Shown piece by piece: positions 1-11,119 of a stretch of 64,000 bases of DNA. The stretch comes from Halichoerus grypus (taxonomy: Eukaryota > Chordata > Mammalia > Carnivora > Phocidae): positions 11,189,033 to 11,253,032 of the forward strand of contig NC_135717.1 in assembly GCF_964656455.1 (NCBI RefSeq). Direction: 5' to 3'. Under the pieces are notes generated by a model. That model saw nothing but the letters and a program-made list of their open reading frames with translations, had not been told where the DNA came from and did not search any database. A program made the translations under genes and the position numbers. Position 1 is the stretch's first letter; each line of letters opens with the position of its first letter.

Positions 1-207
1 GATGAATTTTGTTCACGGTTGTATATTTGTTTTTCCTCATGACAAAAGGTAATAAATGCTTAAAAATTTTTCAGAAAATGTGGAATAAAAGGATCAGGTA
101 TTTATTGACAGGGAGGAAATCCAAAACATAATTAATGAAAAGTAAATTGCAGAGGAATTGTTACAGTATACCGCCATTTATATGAAGAAATGTGAGACAA
201 TGATATA
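1..207. other. Unclassified AT-rich sequence
   Basis: No gene, splice-flanked open frame or confident repeat was recognised. It runs directly into a TA-rich low-complexity block and could be the remains of an old repeat. Confidence 0.3.
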
Positions 208-405
208 TGGAATATATAATTATTATATATACTATATATTTAATATACATTATTGTATTATTATATACCAATTATAATATATAATAACTAATACTTATAT
301 TATCAATTACTATATTATGATGTTATAATATATTTTATTATTGTTATATATTATATCATTCCTCTATATAATTATATATAAATTATACTATATTATATAT
401 GTATA
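208..405. repeat. TA-rich low-complexity tract
   Basis: Almost entirely A and T with many overlapping TATA/ATAT words and no fixed period. Such tracts usually grow by slippage and can extrude hairpins. No coding potential. Confidence 0.9.
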
Positions 406-420
406 AATCAATCAATAAAT

Positions 421-464
421 ATGCACGTGCACGCACACACACATGCGCGTGCACACACACACAC
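421..464. repeat. Interrupted (CA)n microsatellite
   Basis: Alternating purine-pyrimidine sequence, mainly CA/TG dinucleotides broken by GCGCGTG and CACGTGCACG words, at the 3' edge of the TA-rich block. Confidence 0.85.
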
Positions 465-639
465 TATAAGGAAAAGCACAGGCATGAGGAATACCCCATT
501 CAGGACATCATTAAGTGTAATAGTGGAACAGGGTCATGATCAGAAAGAGAAGAGACAGAGCTTCCACTGTTTTCCACATGGCAGCCAATTTCCCTTATAG
601 GATATAGAGCCATAGAACTCACTTCCTTTGCCTCCCTTG

Positions 640-1025
640 CTGGTCTCACTTCCTGTCACCTGCTCCCTTGTACTGCACGCTCAGCTAGAGTTGACTTCAG
701 TTACTGGATGGTGCCATGATTTCTCCTGCTTCTGAGGCTCTGGACATGCCCCGTGCCCTTCCCTGATCCAGATCTCATTTGGCAGGTGTCAGTTTAAATG
801 TCAGGTCCCCAGTCCTCCCTCCTGAAGATGGTATAGACACCCTTACTCTCTTTACCCACGGCTCCCTGTTCTTTCCATCTCTCATTTTATTGTAACTGTT
901 TATATAGTTATCTATTCCCCCGTTAACACTCTACATTTTGGAAGGTCTTGTCTCTCTAATCTGCAGCTGTATCCTGGGGAATAGTGAGCAGGGAGACAGT
1001 AAGTGTTTATAGAATGAATGGACAG
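640..1025 (+). mobile_element. L2 LINE 3' fragment
   Basis: Pyrimidine-rich text with the order of motifs of the L2 3' end: a TCAGGTCC-like stretch, CTCATTTTATTGTAA, an ACATTTTGGAAGGTC stretch resembling the usual AATGTAAGCTCC, and a terminal AGTAAGTGTTTATAGAATGAATGG like the canonical L2 tail. Highly diverged. Confidence 0.5.
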
Positions 1026-1785
1026 TGAATGAAGCAACAGAAAAATGGATGAATGCACGTGAAAAGCTCCATGTCTCACCCTTAGGATAGCAATCTCTCA
1101 TCTCCACTGACGATTGGGACCTCCACATTACTGTTTGATCTTCCTGCAGGAATACTCATTTCACTGCAATTAGGGTTTCGCCCTGGTACTTCCTACAGCC
1201 CATTGCATCCACTGAGGTACTAGAGGTGGATCAATATTCTACTGAACTGAACAGCAGCCCAAGCCAACCAGCCCATAATCCTGCTAAAGGCCAAGGCCAG
1301 GTCTAAAATATAAGCCCTGTGAAAGGAAGTACATTGGGGAAATATTGAGTTGCTCGTGTGACTGCTGAGCAGAAGGGGCTTAAAGATGCATTGAGTTTCC
1401 AAGGAGACACTGGGTTTTTAACACAAGAGTTCTGACTCCCACGTGTATCCCATGAGGCCCTGGGAGAAAGAAAACAGTACTTTATTTCCTATCTCTGTGT
1501 CTGTGTCTATCTCTATCATCTCTGTCTCAAGATTCCATTAAATTCAAGCTTTCTAGTAAAGAGAAGAACCACAAGCTCAGACGATTAAACAGGATCAGCA
1601 GATCCCAAGGGACAGATAAGAAGGATGATATGCTCTCGTAAGTCAAGGTCAACACATACAGTTTAATGGGTCAATTTGATGACATTTTGATGGAGTAATG
1701 GGTCAGTTTAATGACATTATCTTCTTTTGACCTGTAAGAAGGTGATGAGATATACCAGAGAAAGCTGTGGACCAGGGGGCAAGAG
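1026..1785. other. Unique sequence, no feature seen
   Basis: No repeat family, splice-flanked open frame or RNA gene was recognised. A short 'ACATTTTGATGGAGTAATGGGTCA' theme is imperfectly repeated near 1663-1715, suggesting a small local duplication. Confidence 0.4.
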
Positions 1786-1787
1786 AA

Positions 1788-1895
1788 CCTGGTTCTGTTT
1801 CCCACTTGCCCTTTTTATCAGCCAATTTACTTTAGACAAGTCAACCTACCCCTCCAGGCCACAGTTTCAATGATCTGTGAATACCCTAGATGGTT
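1788..1895 (+). mobile_element. MIR SINE fragment
   Basis: Carries degenerate forms of the MIR core: 'gaacctggttctg', then 'tttagacaagtcaacctac' for the usual GGGCAAGTCACTTAACCT, then 'ccaggccacagtttc' for CTCAGTTTC. Ancient and decayed. Confidence 0.45.
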
Positions 1896-1939
1896 ATTAC
1901 CCAAATATTGTTTCATATAGCAGTGGATGCACCACGATC

Positions 1940-2295
1940 CATCCCCCATAGATTCTGTTTGACCCCTTCTGTAGTCTTATGTGAAGATACCACAACTGAT
2001 TCATCTTCTCTGTTATTGATGGATGGAGTTTGTTTCCCAATATTTGCTATTATGAGCACTGCTACTGTGAGCATTCCTTCCTGTGCACACGTGCACCTGT
2101 GCAAGAGACTCTGTAGGGTAAATCCCTAACAGAGAAAGCACTGGATTATAGTGTGCATCTTCACATTTTCTATTACGAAATTGTTCCCCCAAAGTGGCCG
2201 CACCAACCTACGTTCCCACTAGCAGTTTTTCTCGCTCCGTATCCATGCTTACACTCGATGTTGTCTGACTTTTTGTTCTAAAAATTTTCAGAAAG
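1940..2295 (-). mobile_element. L1 3' end fragment (antisense)
   Basis: Read in plus orientation it follows the antisense L1 3' sequence: a 'ttgatggatggagtttgtttcc' segment, 'gctattatgagcactgctac', 'gtgcacctgtgcaagag', then 'aaagtggccgcaccaa' and 'ttcccactagcagt'. Diverged mammalian L1 relic with no open frame. Confidence 0.6.
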
Positions 2296-2463
2296 GCTTT
2301 GAATAAAATTCTTCAAGGATGAACATCCCCCAAGGATGTCCTTAATGTCTGGTATTCCTCTGCCAATGCCCTTCCTATGTGGTTTGTCTGCCTATTGGGT
2401 AAGTTTGTAGAGAAAGATCTGCCTTACTATTCCGTGTGCCCTCTACATATAAGATTTAAGCTG

Positions 2464-2681
2464 TGGGGCACCTGGGTGGCTCAGTTGGTTAAGCGTCCAA
2501 CTCTTTATTTTAGCTCAGGTCATGGTCTCAGGGTGGTGGTATTGAGCCCCACATTGGGCTCTGCACTTAGTGCGAGTCTGCTTGAGATTCTCTCTCTCTC
2601 TCCCTCTACCCCTCTCTGCTGCTCGTGTGCAAATGCTCTCTCTCTCTCTCAAATAAATAAATAAATAAAATTTTTTTTTAA
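2464..2681 (+). mobile_element. CAN-SINE (SINEC), full length
   Basis: Begins GGGGCACCTGGGTGGCTCAG, the tRNA-Lys-derived head, has an internal B-box-like region, a TC-rich segment and an (AAATA)n/A tail. Flanked by a 13-bp target-site duplication, aagatttaagctg (2451-2463) and aagattgaagctg (2682-2694), one mismatch. Older, diverged copy. Confidence 0.95.
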
Positions 2682-2694
2682 AAGATTGAAGCTG

Positions 2695-4540
2695 AATTTG
2701 AGAAGGAGGACTCCTATTCTGGTATCTCTTGCTCAGATTCCAGTTTATGGAAAGGTGTCAGATCTGCAGTGGTCCGTGTTGATGTGTATTACAGCTTACT
2801 ATGAAATTAATTGAAATTGATAACAGTTACATTAGTGAGGTTTAGATCAATTTTAATTGCATAGGTAAGTGTAATAGTGATTTAGAAATTGACTTTATGT
2901 TACTATATCAATGAAAAGGGGAACTCCTCTAAATGGGTGAATGGAATGTGCATGGAGAAGTTACCAGAGAACATGGATGGCCAAAGAATTCTTGTACCTG
3001 GACATATGTCTCTGTAATCCCCTAATGAATTCCTTCAATGAAAAAATTCCTTGAAAATTGTTTCCTTCACTTTTGGAGACCTTGAGATGTCTTAGGCAAA
3101 ATTAGGCGAGAAATAGATAATGAACAGGCAGTGATACTTGGCTATGCGGAGTTAGACCTACTGAGAGCTTCTAGAATGAGAAATTGCCCTGAAACTAATA
3201 GGTTAAAGGTCATTAAAATGGGAAAATGTGCATCTCGTGGAGCTATAAGATTCTTCCTGTCCCCTTCAATCATGGACTATTGAAGGAATTACAGTGGAGA
3301 CAGCCGGATGTTGAGAATGTGTCACTACACCACCCCCATGACAAATCAAAAGGGCCCTGGTTCTTAGTGTGGGACACCAGTCTGCCTCTGTATTAGGAGC
3401 AGAGTTATCCGGCGGTTTGCCCCTCAGGGAGCAATGAGAGATGACAGGTGAGTTCCGAGGAGAGTGTTCTGACGGTCTAGGAGCTAGGTTGTGTTGCCTT
3501 TTCCTTTTCACTGCAGCTTGCCAACCTAGGAGCAGTGGCGGTAATGGAGGAGGGTGACCCCCTCTGGGGCTTCAGAGTCCGTGCCACACTGCAGTGAAGG
3601 CACATTCAGGGGGAAGGTCAAGTGGCAAAGTGGTTGGAGATACAGAAAAGAGCTTTAGTTTGACTGAATGTTCTGAGAGAGACTCTGATTTTTATAGCCA
3701 CATTGGATTGCAGAAATCGTTGGACTGGACTCAAATATAAGTAGGAAAGAGATGGAAAATGTGATGTTTGTTCTAGTGGTTCAGGTTTCAGAACAAACTA
3801 GTTCTGGGTCTAGCTATGGCTGAGATGAGATTCTTTGCACAGGCTGATGATTATTATGGTTTTCTTAACATAAAAGTATCACATATTTCCTGCAGGAAAT
3901 ACACTTCGTCATTACACTTGATTTTTCTCTATTTTTGGTTGTTAGCTTCAGTTTATCTGGGGATTTATCTAGAGAAGGTGGGGTCTAGGTCACCTAGGGT
4001 AAGACTTTCGCTGCCGGATTGAACCATTGTGCACAATTAATGTTCCTCGACTTTTGGTGATGAAGAGAATCAAGAGGTTGTTTTGGGGGGTATTTTTTTG
4101 TTTTTTGTTTTTGTTTTGTTTTTAGGAGATTCATTAGGGCAAAATATCCATGTGGAAAAGTAGAGAAGGAACAGGAAATCACAGTCTACCATTGGAAGGC
4201 AGAGCTACATTCCTTTAGAATTTCCTTTAGAATTGCCCCACGGAGCCCTTCTGAACTCCCTGTTGGGAGAAGACACAGCAGCTTTTCTTGTCTGAATTCA
4301 CATATTTTGAGCTTTATAACTAGTGATGATGAAGACTGTTTAGGAATGTTTGAACTAATTCGTCTAACTCAACTGAGTCACATCAGTGGATCATGTCATC
4401 TAAGAAATGATAGTTCAGAAGCCGCACAAAGTCACTGAAAGATTGTTGGTAATATCCTGGAGCCCAAAGGTATTGAATTGCCTGATAGGCATAGCTGTGC
4501 ATTCTGTGATGTTTCAAGCCCATACTGTATTCAAGGAAAA
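2695..4540. other. Unique sequence, no gene seen
   Basis: About 1.8 kb without a recognised repeat apart from a T/G-rich low-complexity patch at about 4084-4124. Open frames here are under 85 codons and have no convincing splice context. The AT-rich part at 2800-2930 has several AATTAATT/TTTTAATTG words. Confidence 0.4.
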
Positions 4541-4544
4541 CACA

Positions 4545-4705
4545 TTGACCTAAAATATCTCATTTAATTCTCGCCATGACCCTAGTGGTCTCATTTTATA
4601 GATGAGTTTATCAAGGCTTCAAGATATTTAATATCTTCCTTAAGGTCTCCAAACAAGTGAGTTAGCAAATCAAGCCCAAAAGCCTTGCTTTTAAGGAGTT
4701 TTTCA
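4545..4705 (-). mobile_element. MIR SINE (antisense)
   Basis: Antisense MIR signature in order: 'tctcatttaattctcgccatgacc', 'ctcattttatagatgag', 'cttccttaaggtctcc', then 'agcaaatcaagccc'. Degenerate but collinear with the MIR consensus. Confidence 0.6.
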
Positions 4706-4736
4706 GTATTTGGTTGTGGTATATATAGGCTAGAAT

Positions 4737-4939
4737 TTTTTTTTTTTTTAAGATTATTTATTTATTTATTTGACAGAGAGAGAGACAGCGAGAGAGGGAA
4801 TACAAGCAGGGGGAGTGGGAGAGGGAGAAGCAGGCTTCCCGCTGAGCAGGGGGCCTGATGCGGGGCTCGATCCCAGGACCCTGGGACCATGACCTGAGCC
4901 GAAGGCAGACGCTTAATGACTGAGCCACCCAGGTGCCCC
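4737..4939 (-). mobile_element. CAN-SINE, young copy (antisense)
   Basis: Poly-T, AAGATT(ATTT)n, GACAGAGAGAG, AGAAGCAGGCTTCCCGC, then the antisense head ending ACTGAGCCACCCAGGTGCCC. Short target-site duplication ctagaat at 4730-4736 and 4940-4946. Little divergence, so a recent insertion. Confidence 0.95.
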
Positions 4940-5777
4940 TAGAATATGGTTTTGCTGCCAGACTGTATCTTAATCTAGAAGCACAGTTATACTCCCCAGA
5001 GATCCAGAACATTATACATGAAGACTTAATAAATCCAGTCTCAAGAGGGGAGGTTCCTATCGCAAACTTTGGTGTAAAGCACAGAAAAGATAGAGTTTCC
5101 TTTTTTCCACATATCTACCTATTGATGATGAGGACCAGCTGGAATGTTAATGTGCTGGCTTAAGATATTCCACTAAAGTATCTAGCCTTCTATGTCTAGC
5201 TTCTTCAATTTAGCACAAAGCTTTTGAGATCTATCCATGTGACTGTGGTTTCAGTTAGTCTGTTTCTATTTGTCACATGTCTCAGATGGATAGACCACAA
5301 TTTGTTTCTCCATTTACCAGGTCATGGACATGTGGGTTGACTCTAATTTTCTGCTATTATAAATAACTCATCTATGAACACTCATGTACCAGTCTTTATG
5401 TGAAACTATGTTTTCACTTCTCTTAGATAATATCTAAGAGTGGAATTTCTGGGTCATATGAGGTGTAAATTTAACTTTGTAAGAAACTCTTAAATTGCTT
5501 TTCAAAGTGGCTGTAGCATTTCGAGTTTCCTACAGCAATGTGTGAGAGCTACAGTTGTTCTACAATCTCACCAGCATTTGGTACTGTCAGCCTTTTTGAA
5601 TTTAAGCCATTGTAATAGGTATATGGTGGTATCTCATTGTGACTTTAACTCAGATTTCTCAAATGACTAATGATGCTGGGCATTATTCATTTCCCTATTG
5701 TCTATTTGTATATCTTCTTTGGTGAGGTGGCTGTTCAACTATTTTGTACATTTTTTTTTGAAAAAAGGATATCCTTT

Positions 5778-5975
5778 GGGGCACCTGGGTGGCACAGTCA
5801 GTTAAGTGTCTGACTCTTGGTTTCGGCTTAGGTAGTGATCTCAGGGTTGTGGGATTGAGCCCCGTGTCGGGGTTCCACGCTCAGTACAGAGTCTGCTTGA
5901 GTTTCTCTTTCCCTCTCTCTCTGCCCCTTCCAGCCCCCTCTTTCTCTTTCAAATTAATAAATAACTTAAAAAAAA
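5778..5975 (+). mobile_element. CAN-SINE inserted in L1
   Basis: Head GGGGCACCTGGGTGGCACAG, TC-rich body, AATAAATAA and A tail. Flanks share an imperfect duplication (aaaaggatatccttt before, aaaaagattgtcttt after). The L1 text resumes at once on the 3' side, so it is younger than the L1. Confidence 0.93.
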
Positions 5976-6776
5976 GATTGTCTTTTTACTATTGAATTGT
6001 GAGTGTTCTTTATATATTTTGGATACAAGTCTTCCGTAAGATACGTATTTTTAAAAAATATTTGTTCTAGTTTATGGCTCACCTTTAATTTTTGCTATTT
6101 TTATCTTAACTTTCTGTTTTAAAACCATTCGACTTACACAAAAATTACAAAAATTGTACTGAGAGTTTGGTATGCCCTTCACCACGCTTCTTCTGGGGTT
6201 AAACGCTTAAATACCTATAGAAGAGTATCTTGAAAAGCAAGCACTTAATCTTGATGAAATCTAATTTATCATGTTTTCTCTTTAATAGTTCATGCATTTT
6301 GTCTCCTATAAAGAAGTCTTCAACTAATTTAAGGTCATTAAGATTTTCTACATGTTTTCTTTTAGCTTTTCTTTTAGGTCTATAATTGATTTTGAGTTCA
6401 TTTCTCTGTGGTGTGAGGTAGTGGTTGAGATTCAATTTTTGTGTGTGTGCATGTCTATGTAATGGTTTCAGAAACATGAGTCAAATTGTCTTGACACCTT
6501 TGTCGGAAATAAATTAGTCATATATGTGAGCACTGTACTCTGGCCCATTAATCCTTATGTCTCTCTATATGCTAATAACAGTCTTAATTACTCTGCCTTC
6601 ATGACAAGTGTCAAAATCAAGTATGAGATTCTTCAATGTTGTTCTTCTATTGCAAAAGTTTTTGGGCCAGGCTAGGTCCTTTGCCCTTACATATACATTT
6701 TAGAATCAGTTTCTAACATCCTGCTGGGAATTTGATTGACATTAAATCCCTAGATCCATTTGGGGAGCACTGACAT

Positions 6777-6882
6777 TTTTTTTTTTAATTTTTTATTGTT
6801 ATGTTCATCACCATACATCATTAGTTTTTGATGTAGTGTTCCATGATTCATTGTGCACAACACCCAGTGCGCCATGCAGAAT
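6777..6882 (-). mobile_element. Very short carnivoran L1 3' end
   Basis: Poly-T followed by 'attgttatgttcatcaccat', 'gatgtagtgttccatgattc' and 'cacccagtgcgccatgcaga', the antisense 3' terminus of carnivoran L1. Perfect 13-bp target-site duplication ggagcactgacat at 6764-6776 and 6883-6895. About 106 bp survive: an extreme 5' truncation typical of L1 retrotransposition. Confidence 0.93.
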
Positions 6883-7688
6883 GGAGCACTGACATCTTAA
6901 CGATGCTGGGCCATCCAATCCCTGAATAAGATCTATCTCTACATTTATTTAGGTTTTCTTTGATTTATTTTGTTAGTGTTTCATAGTTTTCAGAAACCAT
7001 GCACATTTGGTTAGAGGTTAACCCGAACATCTCTTTTTTTGCTGCTATTTTAAATTGTACTCCTTTAAAAAGGCATTTCCAATTGTTCATTGCTAGTTAC
7101 AGAAGTGTAATTGATTTTTGAGCATTGTACTTACTTCCTACAAATTTGCTAAACTCAGTTCTAGAACTTTTTTTTTTTGTATTCCCTGGGATTTTGTACT
7201 TAGATAATCAAGTAATTTGTAAATAGAGATGGTTTTGCTGCTTCCTTTCCAATTTATCTGTCTTTTTTGCACTGTCTTCCCTTGCTGGGGTAGGACTTAT
7301 AGTTCAATGTTGTATGAGCAGTGAGAGTAGGATTCCCAGCTGTGTTGCCAGCCTCGGGGTGAAAGCATTTAGTTTTTCCAGAAGCCCTTTATCAGGTTGA
7401 GAATGTTCTCTGCTAAGACTACTCAGCTGAAAGTTTTTATGAACATTAATGAATGCTGAATGATCAAATGATTTTTATAATTTAAAATAATCATATAGTT
7501 TTTCATTTTTCTGTTGTTATGTTGGGATACATTTATTGGCAGTTGAATATTGAATGGGACATCTCTTTAAATATTTTGTGCCTTGTTCTGGGACAAAATT
7601 AATACTTGGACTCATTTACAACTTTTGAGGAATACACCTTCTAAGACAAGTCTAGAATGACCTTTAGTCTAGGATATTTTGGCCCCAT

Positions 7689-8030
7689 GTCTTAGTCTAT
7701 TTGGGCTGCTATAATAAATGCCATACACTGGGAGGCTTAAATAACATATATTTATTTCCCACCATTATAGAGGCTGGGAAGTCTGAGATCAAGGTGCTGG
7801 CAGATTCAGGTCTGGTTCACAGAAGGCCATGTTTTCATTGTGTCTTCATGTTGTGGAAGGAGTAAGGAACTCTCTGGGGTTTCTTTTAAAGAGGCACTAA
7901 TTCTATTCATTAGGTCACCCTCCTGACCTAACCACCTCCCAAAGGCTCCACCTCCAAATACCATCGCACTGGGGATCAGATTTCCACTTAAGAATTCTGG
8001 AGAGACACATATATTTAGTCTAGCACAGTG
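7689..8030 (-). mobile_element. MaLR (MLT1-type) solo LTR, antisense
   Basis: Starts TGTCTTAGTCTATTTGGGCT and continues through 'ctgctataataaatgccata', 'gaggctgggaagtctgagatc', 'ctctctggggtttcttttaaag' and 'ctaaccacctcccaaaggct'. This is the antisense ERVL-MaLR LTR arrangement. No internal retroviral sequence is attached. Confidence 0.85.
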
Positions 8031-8036
8031 TTCATG

Positions 8037-8755
8037 AGTTAACATCATCCTGAGGACTACACTCTATGTTTGCTGTGTTAGGAGATCTTTTCACTATGCA
8101 TGATGGGGCTATGAATTACATCCAGCCCTGGTGATTTGGGGGAGTTTTTCTGCTTACTTTCCAGGGGTTCTTCCCTAGCTGGACTGGCTTCCTCACACAC
8201 ATGCACAGATCAGTATTCAGCCAAAGACACAAGAACAGCCCTCTGTTGATCACTGAATCTCCCTGTCTTTGCTTCTCCTCTCCCCTACCCTTCCATGCTA
8301 ATCTTGGTCTCTGGTTCCAGCCCCGACTCCATGCACCATGTCCTCAGCTCCGTGAGGACACCTGGTTTTGTGCCGTTATCCCCCTGCACATGCTTATTTA
8401 GACAGTACGCCCCTCTGTAGGCAGCACTTTGGGGTACCTCTAAGGCTCACCTCATTTATTTTCCTTCTTGCAGAGGTCACTGTCCTGTGCTGTCTACTGT
8501 TCAATTTCTGAAAACTCCTGGGTCACTTTATCTGATTTGCTAGGCTGTTTCAGAACTGTCATCCTTGTTACTCCCTCACGGCTGGAAGTAGGAGTCTCTT
8601 TCTGGTTACTTTTAATACTTGATTCAGAGTTGCCTTTTTTTCCAGAAAAACTTCCCTAGCAGCTCCAGTTCTTGTTCTCGGACTCCTGACAGATGGACTA
8701 TCAGCCCCTCACCCGTGAGCCTGTGGGCAATTGAAACAGCCTGGTTCCATGTGCA
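8037..8755. other. Unique sequence, no gene seen
   Basis: No recognised repeat or exon. Open frames up to 77 codons are short and lack supporting signals. Confidence 0.35.
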
Positions 8756-8757
8756 CA

Positions 8758-9045
8758 AACTCACTTCAGATTCACAACCCAACTGTAAGATAAGTGTGAT
8801 CATTTCGCTTTCCATGGACCAGTTAACCAAGACTCAAATTATTTTTTTTTAAGATGTATTTATTTATTTTGGATGCAGGGCTCAATCCCAGGACCCTGAG
8901 ATCATGACGTGAGCTAAAATCAAGAGTCAGATGCTTAACTGACTGAGCCACCCAGGAGTCCTGAGAGAGATTAAATTATTTACCCAAAGTATCACATTTG
9001 GTGTTACGTAAAGACAGGATGTAGGTCCATATTCTCCGACTCCTC
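8758..9045 (-). mobile_element. MIR SINE split by a CAN-SINE (antisense)
   Basis: Antisense MIR text 'cacaacccaactgtaagat' and 'gatcatttcgctttcc' precedes the SINE; 'gagattaaattatttacccaaag' and 'aggatgtaggtccatattctcc' follow it. The two halves join when the SINE is removed. Confidence 0.55.
8845..8964 (-). mobile_element. CAN-SINE with internal deletion (antisense)
   Basis: Poly-T and AAGATGTATTTATTTATT go straight into 'ggatgcagggctcaatccc', so most of the TC-rich body is missing. Antisense head ends TGAGCCACCCAGGAGTCCT. Imperfect target-site duplication at 8830-8844 and 8968-8981. Confidence 0.88.
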
Positions 9046-9229
9046 ACATCCCATATTGCAATACATCCCATATAGAATAAAGGTTTAAATGGAAGAAATG
9101 GGAATACAAAAAAACTGGAAGAAAATTTACATGGCTCTTTATCTCTAGATGTAAAAAAAAAGTAATGGGCGGGAGACACAGGATATTTTGGTGTAAGATT
9201 ACACTGGGACACTTGCAGATTTAAGAAGC

Positions 9230-9650
9230 TTTTAATTTGCTCACAGTTTTACCTTCTCAAAGACAATACTGTGACGAACATCTTTTTGTATAAACTTTCC
9301 CGTCCTCTCCCATCTTGAATTATATCAAGATAGAGTTTTCAGAACTAGAATTAAGGAATAATATGTGTGTATTTTTAATATTTTTAATAGATATTTCTGA
9401 AAAGATGGAACCAATAGATATCCTCACTGGCAGAGGATACATGAGGATGTGCATTGCATTATACATTTAATAAAATTCGGATCATTGTTTTTACACCTTT
9501 GCTAATTTTCCTAATTTGCACCCAACAATGGCCTCTGACTTTGTTGTCATTTTTTTTCGATTTCTGGTGTGGCTTTACATTGTTGTAAAAATTTATTAGG
9601 AATTTCTTTCTATTGTTTATTTTATGGGAAGAGGTAAGTGGTTTTTTTTT
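9230..9650 (-). mobile_element. Ancient L1 fragment (antisense)
   Basis: Follows the antisense L1M 3' region loosely: 'aatactgtgacgaacatctttttgtataaac', 'agaactagaattaagg', 'cacctttgctaatttt'. Strongly diverged; family uncertain. Confidence 0.45.
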
Positions 9651-9779
9651 TAATTATTGATCTGTTAATGAAGGTAATGAAATATTAAGGACATTAATCA
9701 TTTGTCATATTTGTTATAAAAATTTTAATAACCATTTTATTTAACTGAAATTCTCATGCAAGAAATGGAGCTTGCCTTA

Positions 9780-10265
9780 GCAAAGCCCTGATACTTAAAC
9801 AAGCAGATTAGAAGAAATCAAGTCGGGTACATTCACGAAATTAACATCTCTGCGGTCAGTTTACTACATCTGTTAATTCTCCAGATTTTATCTTGTGTGT
9901 AACTGGCTTCTTCCCCACCTGGTTCCCACCCTTCTTTTTGCGCCGTGACTCTTCTTTAAGTAGGATGTGAAGCATAAATAAATGGTAATTGTCTTTGATC
10001 TCATCTTCATTTCTCCTTCCTCCCCCACTAGACTCTTCTTACGCATTAAGTATCATAACATTCACAGGATGGGCCTGTGAACCATCTGCCATTAGACAGA
10101 GAGAGCATTTGAGAAGAAATCATGTATGAATTAGAGGCTGCCTCCTTCTGCCTCTTAAACAAGCACATCTTGGATTTTTACTGTAGCATAAATGAGAGAG
10201 GCAAGCTAAATGGCCGGGATATTTAAGTTACATGAAATTAGTACTGTGTGGTTGGACAAGTCCCC
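9780..10265. other. Candidate conserved non-coding element
   Basis: Repeat-free, AT-rich, stable-looking text with dense factor-like words: CTTTGATCT at 9993-10001 (TCF/LEF-like), AAATGGTAATTG, GCATAAATGAG, ATTTAAGTTACATGAAATTAG. No open frame of note. Regulatory role is inference; conservation was not tested. Confidence 0.35.
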
Positions 10266-10408
10266 TGAAGGGATCAGGAGGAGCGTCTTTCCTTGGATAG
10301 CTCGGTGGAATCTGCTCTACAGAACGAGAGGAAGTGCAGATAATAGTAGTTAAGCCAGGCAGAAAGCTAGAGACAGGGACATAAAATATTTGTACAAAAT
10401 CTATTTTA

Positions 10409-10619
10409 TTTTTAAATTTTTTTAAAGATTGATTTATTTATTTGAGAGAGTGCACACATGTGTTCATGGGTGGGGGGAGGGGCAGAGAGAGAGGGAGAGA
10501 AGTGGATTCTGTGCCGAGCAGGGAGCCCAACTTGGGGCTCGATCTCACCACCCTGAGATCATGACCTGAACTGAAATCAAGAGTAGGATGCTTAACCGAA
10601 TGAGCCACTCAGGCACCCC
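10409..10619 (-). mobile_element. CAN-SINE (antisense)
   Basis: AAAGATTGATTTATTTATTTGAGAGAG, GGGGCAGAGAGAG, then the antisense head ending GAGCCACTCAGGCACCCC. Perfect 14-bp target-site duplication caaaatctatttta at 10395-10408 and 10620-10633. Confidence 0.95.
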
Positions 10620-10663
10620 CAAAATCTATTTTAGACGGCCATATGGCTGCCACGTGAAAAAGC

Positions 10664-10692
10664 CATTCATTCATTCACTCACTCACTCTCAT
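10664..10692. repeat. (ATTC)n/(ACTC)n microsatellite
   Basis: Four-base repeat, ATTC units changing to ACTC units. Confidence 0.8.
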
Positions 10693-10733
10693 TGAACACA
10701 CACACATGCATGGAATGTTCTGCACATGGTGAC

Positions 10734-10735
<2 letters not shown>

Positions 10736-10771
<36 letters not shown>
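10736..10771. repeat. (GT)18 microsatellite
   Basis: Uninterrupted GT dinucleotides, likely length-polymorphic. Confidence 0.97.
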
Positions 10772-10774
<3 letters not shown>

Positions 10775-10899
10775 CAAAGTCATGGTTTCTACAGAATCCC
10801 GCAGTCTAGTGAAGGAACAGACAAGTAAATAAAGAGCAGAGCAGGATGACTGTTACCATGACCTTTGTAACTGACACATCTCAATTAGAATCAGCCTAG

Positions 10900-11035
10900 C
10901 AAACAAACTAACTGTGTGAACGTGGGCTTATATTTTCTGAGGCTTAAAGCCATCATTTGTAATACATGGATAACAACATCCATCACTAAGGAGTTTCTCG
11001 GGGTTAAACACATAATAGAAACCTCAGGCCTGTAT
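10900..11035 (+). mobile_element. MIR SINE fragment
   Basis: 'actgtgtgaacgtgggctta', 'ctgaggcttaaagccatcatttgtaa', 'gttaaacacataatagaaa' and a final ATTTAATAGG align in order with the MIR core and tail. Its 3' end overlaps the source of the 11.0/12.2 kb duplication. Confidence 0.5.
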
Positions 11036-11114
11036 TTAATAGGCATTTAATAGGTAGTTTAAAATAAATCTATGTCCGAAATACAATGGTAATTTGGAAG
11101 AAGAGATTTAACAA
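11018..11114. repeat. Dispersed duplication, copy 1
   Basis: Starts agaaacctcaggcctgtatt and ends atttaacaag. Repeated with only a few changes at 12174-12272, about 1.16 kb downstream, same orientation. Low divergence relative to the surrounding MIR-derived text shows the duplication is much younger than the MIR. Confidence 0.92.
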
Positions 11115-11119
11115 GAAGA

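Larger units (their letters stand above)
5175..7680 (-). mobile_element. L1 LINE 3' half (antisense), ORF2 decayed
   Basis: A collinear antisense L1 running from the 3' untranslated region ('gctattataaataactcatctatgaac', 'ggaatttctgggtcatatg', 'tgactaatgatgctgggcat') into the C-terminal part of ORF2 ('catttatttaggttttctttgat', 'attgttcattgctagt', 'gccctttatcaggttgag'). The reading frame is broken throughout; no functional reverse transcriptase remains. Interrupted by a SINE (5778-5975) and a tiny L1 end (6777-6882). A stretch at about 6110-6215 resembles another L1 3' piece. Confidence 0.85.

Noticed and set aside
2377..2664. Open frames whose proteins share a GTWVAQLVKRPT- or VAQSVKRLPSA-like start (also near 5789, 13057, 18131, 21413, 28007, 36778)
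   Set aside because: All are translations of the CAN-SINE head; the similarity is a repeat artefact, not a protein family.
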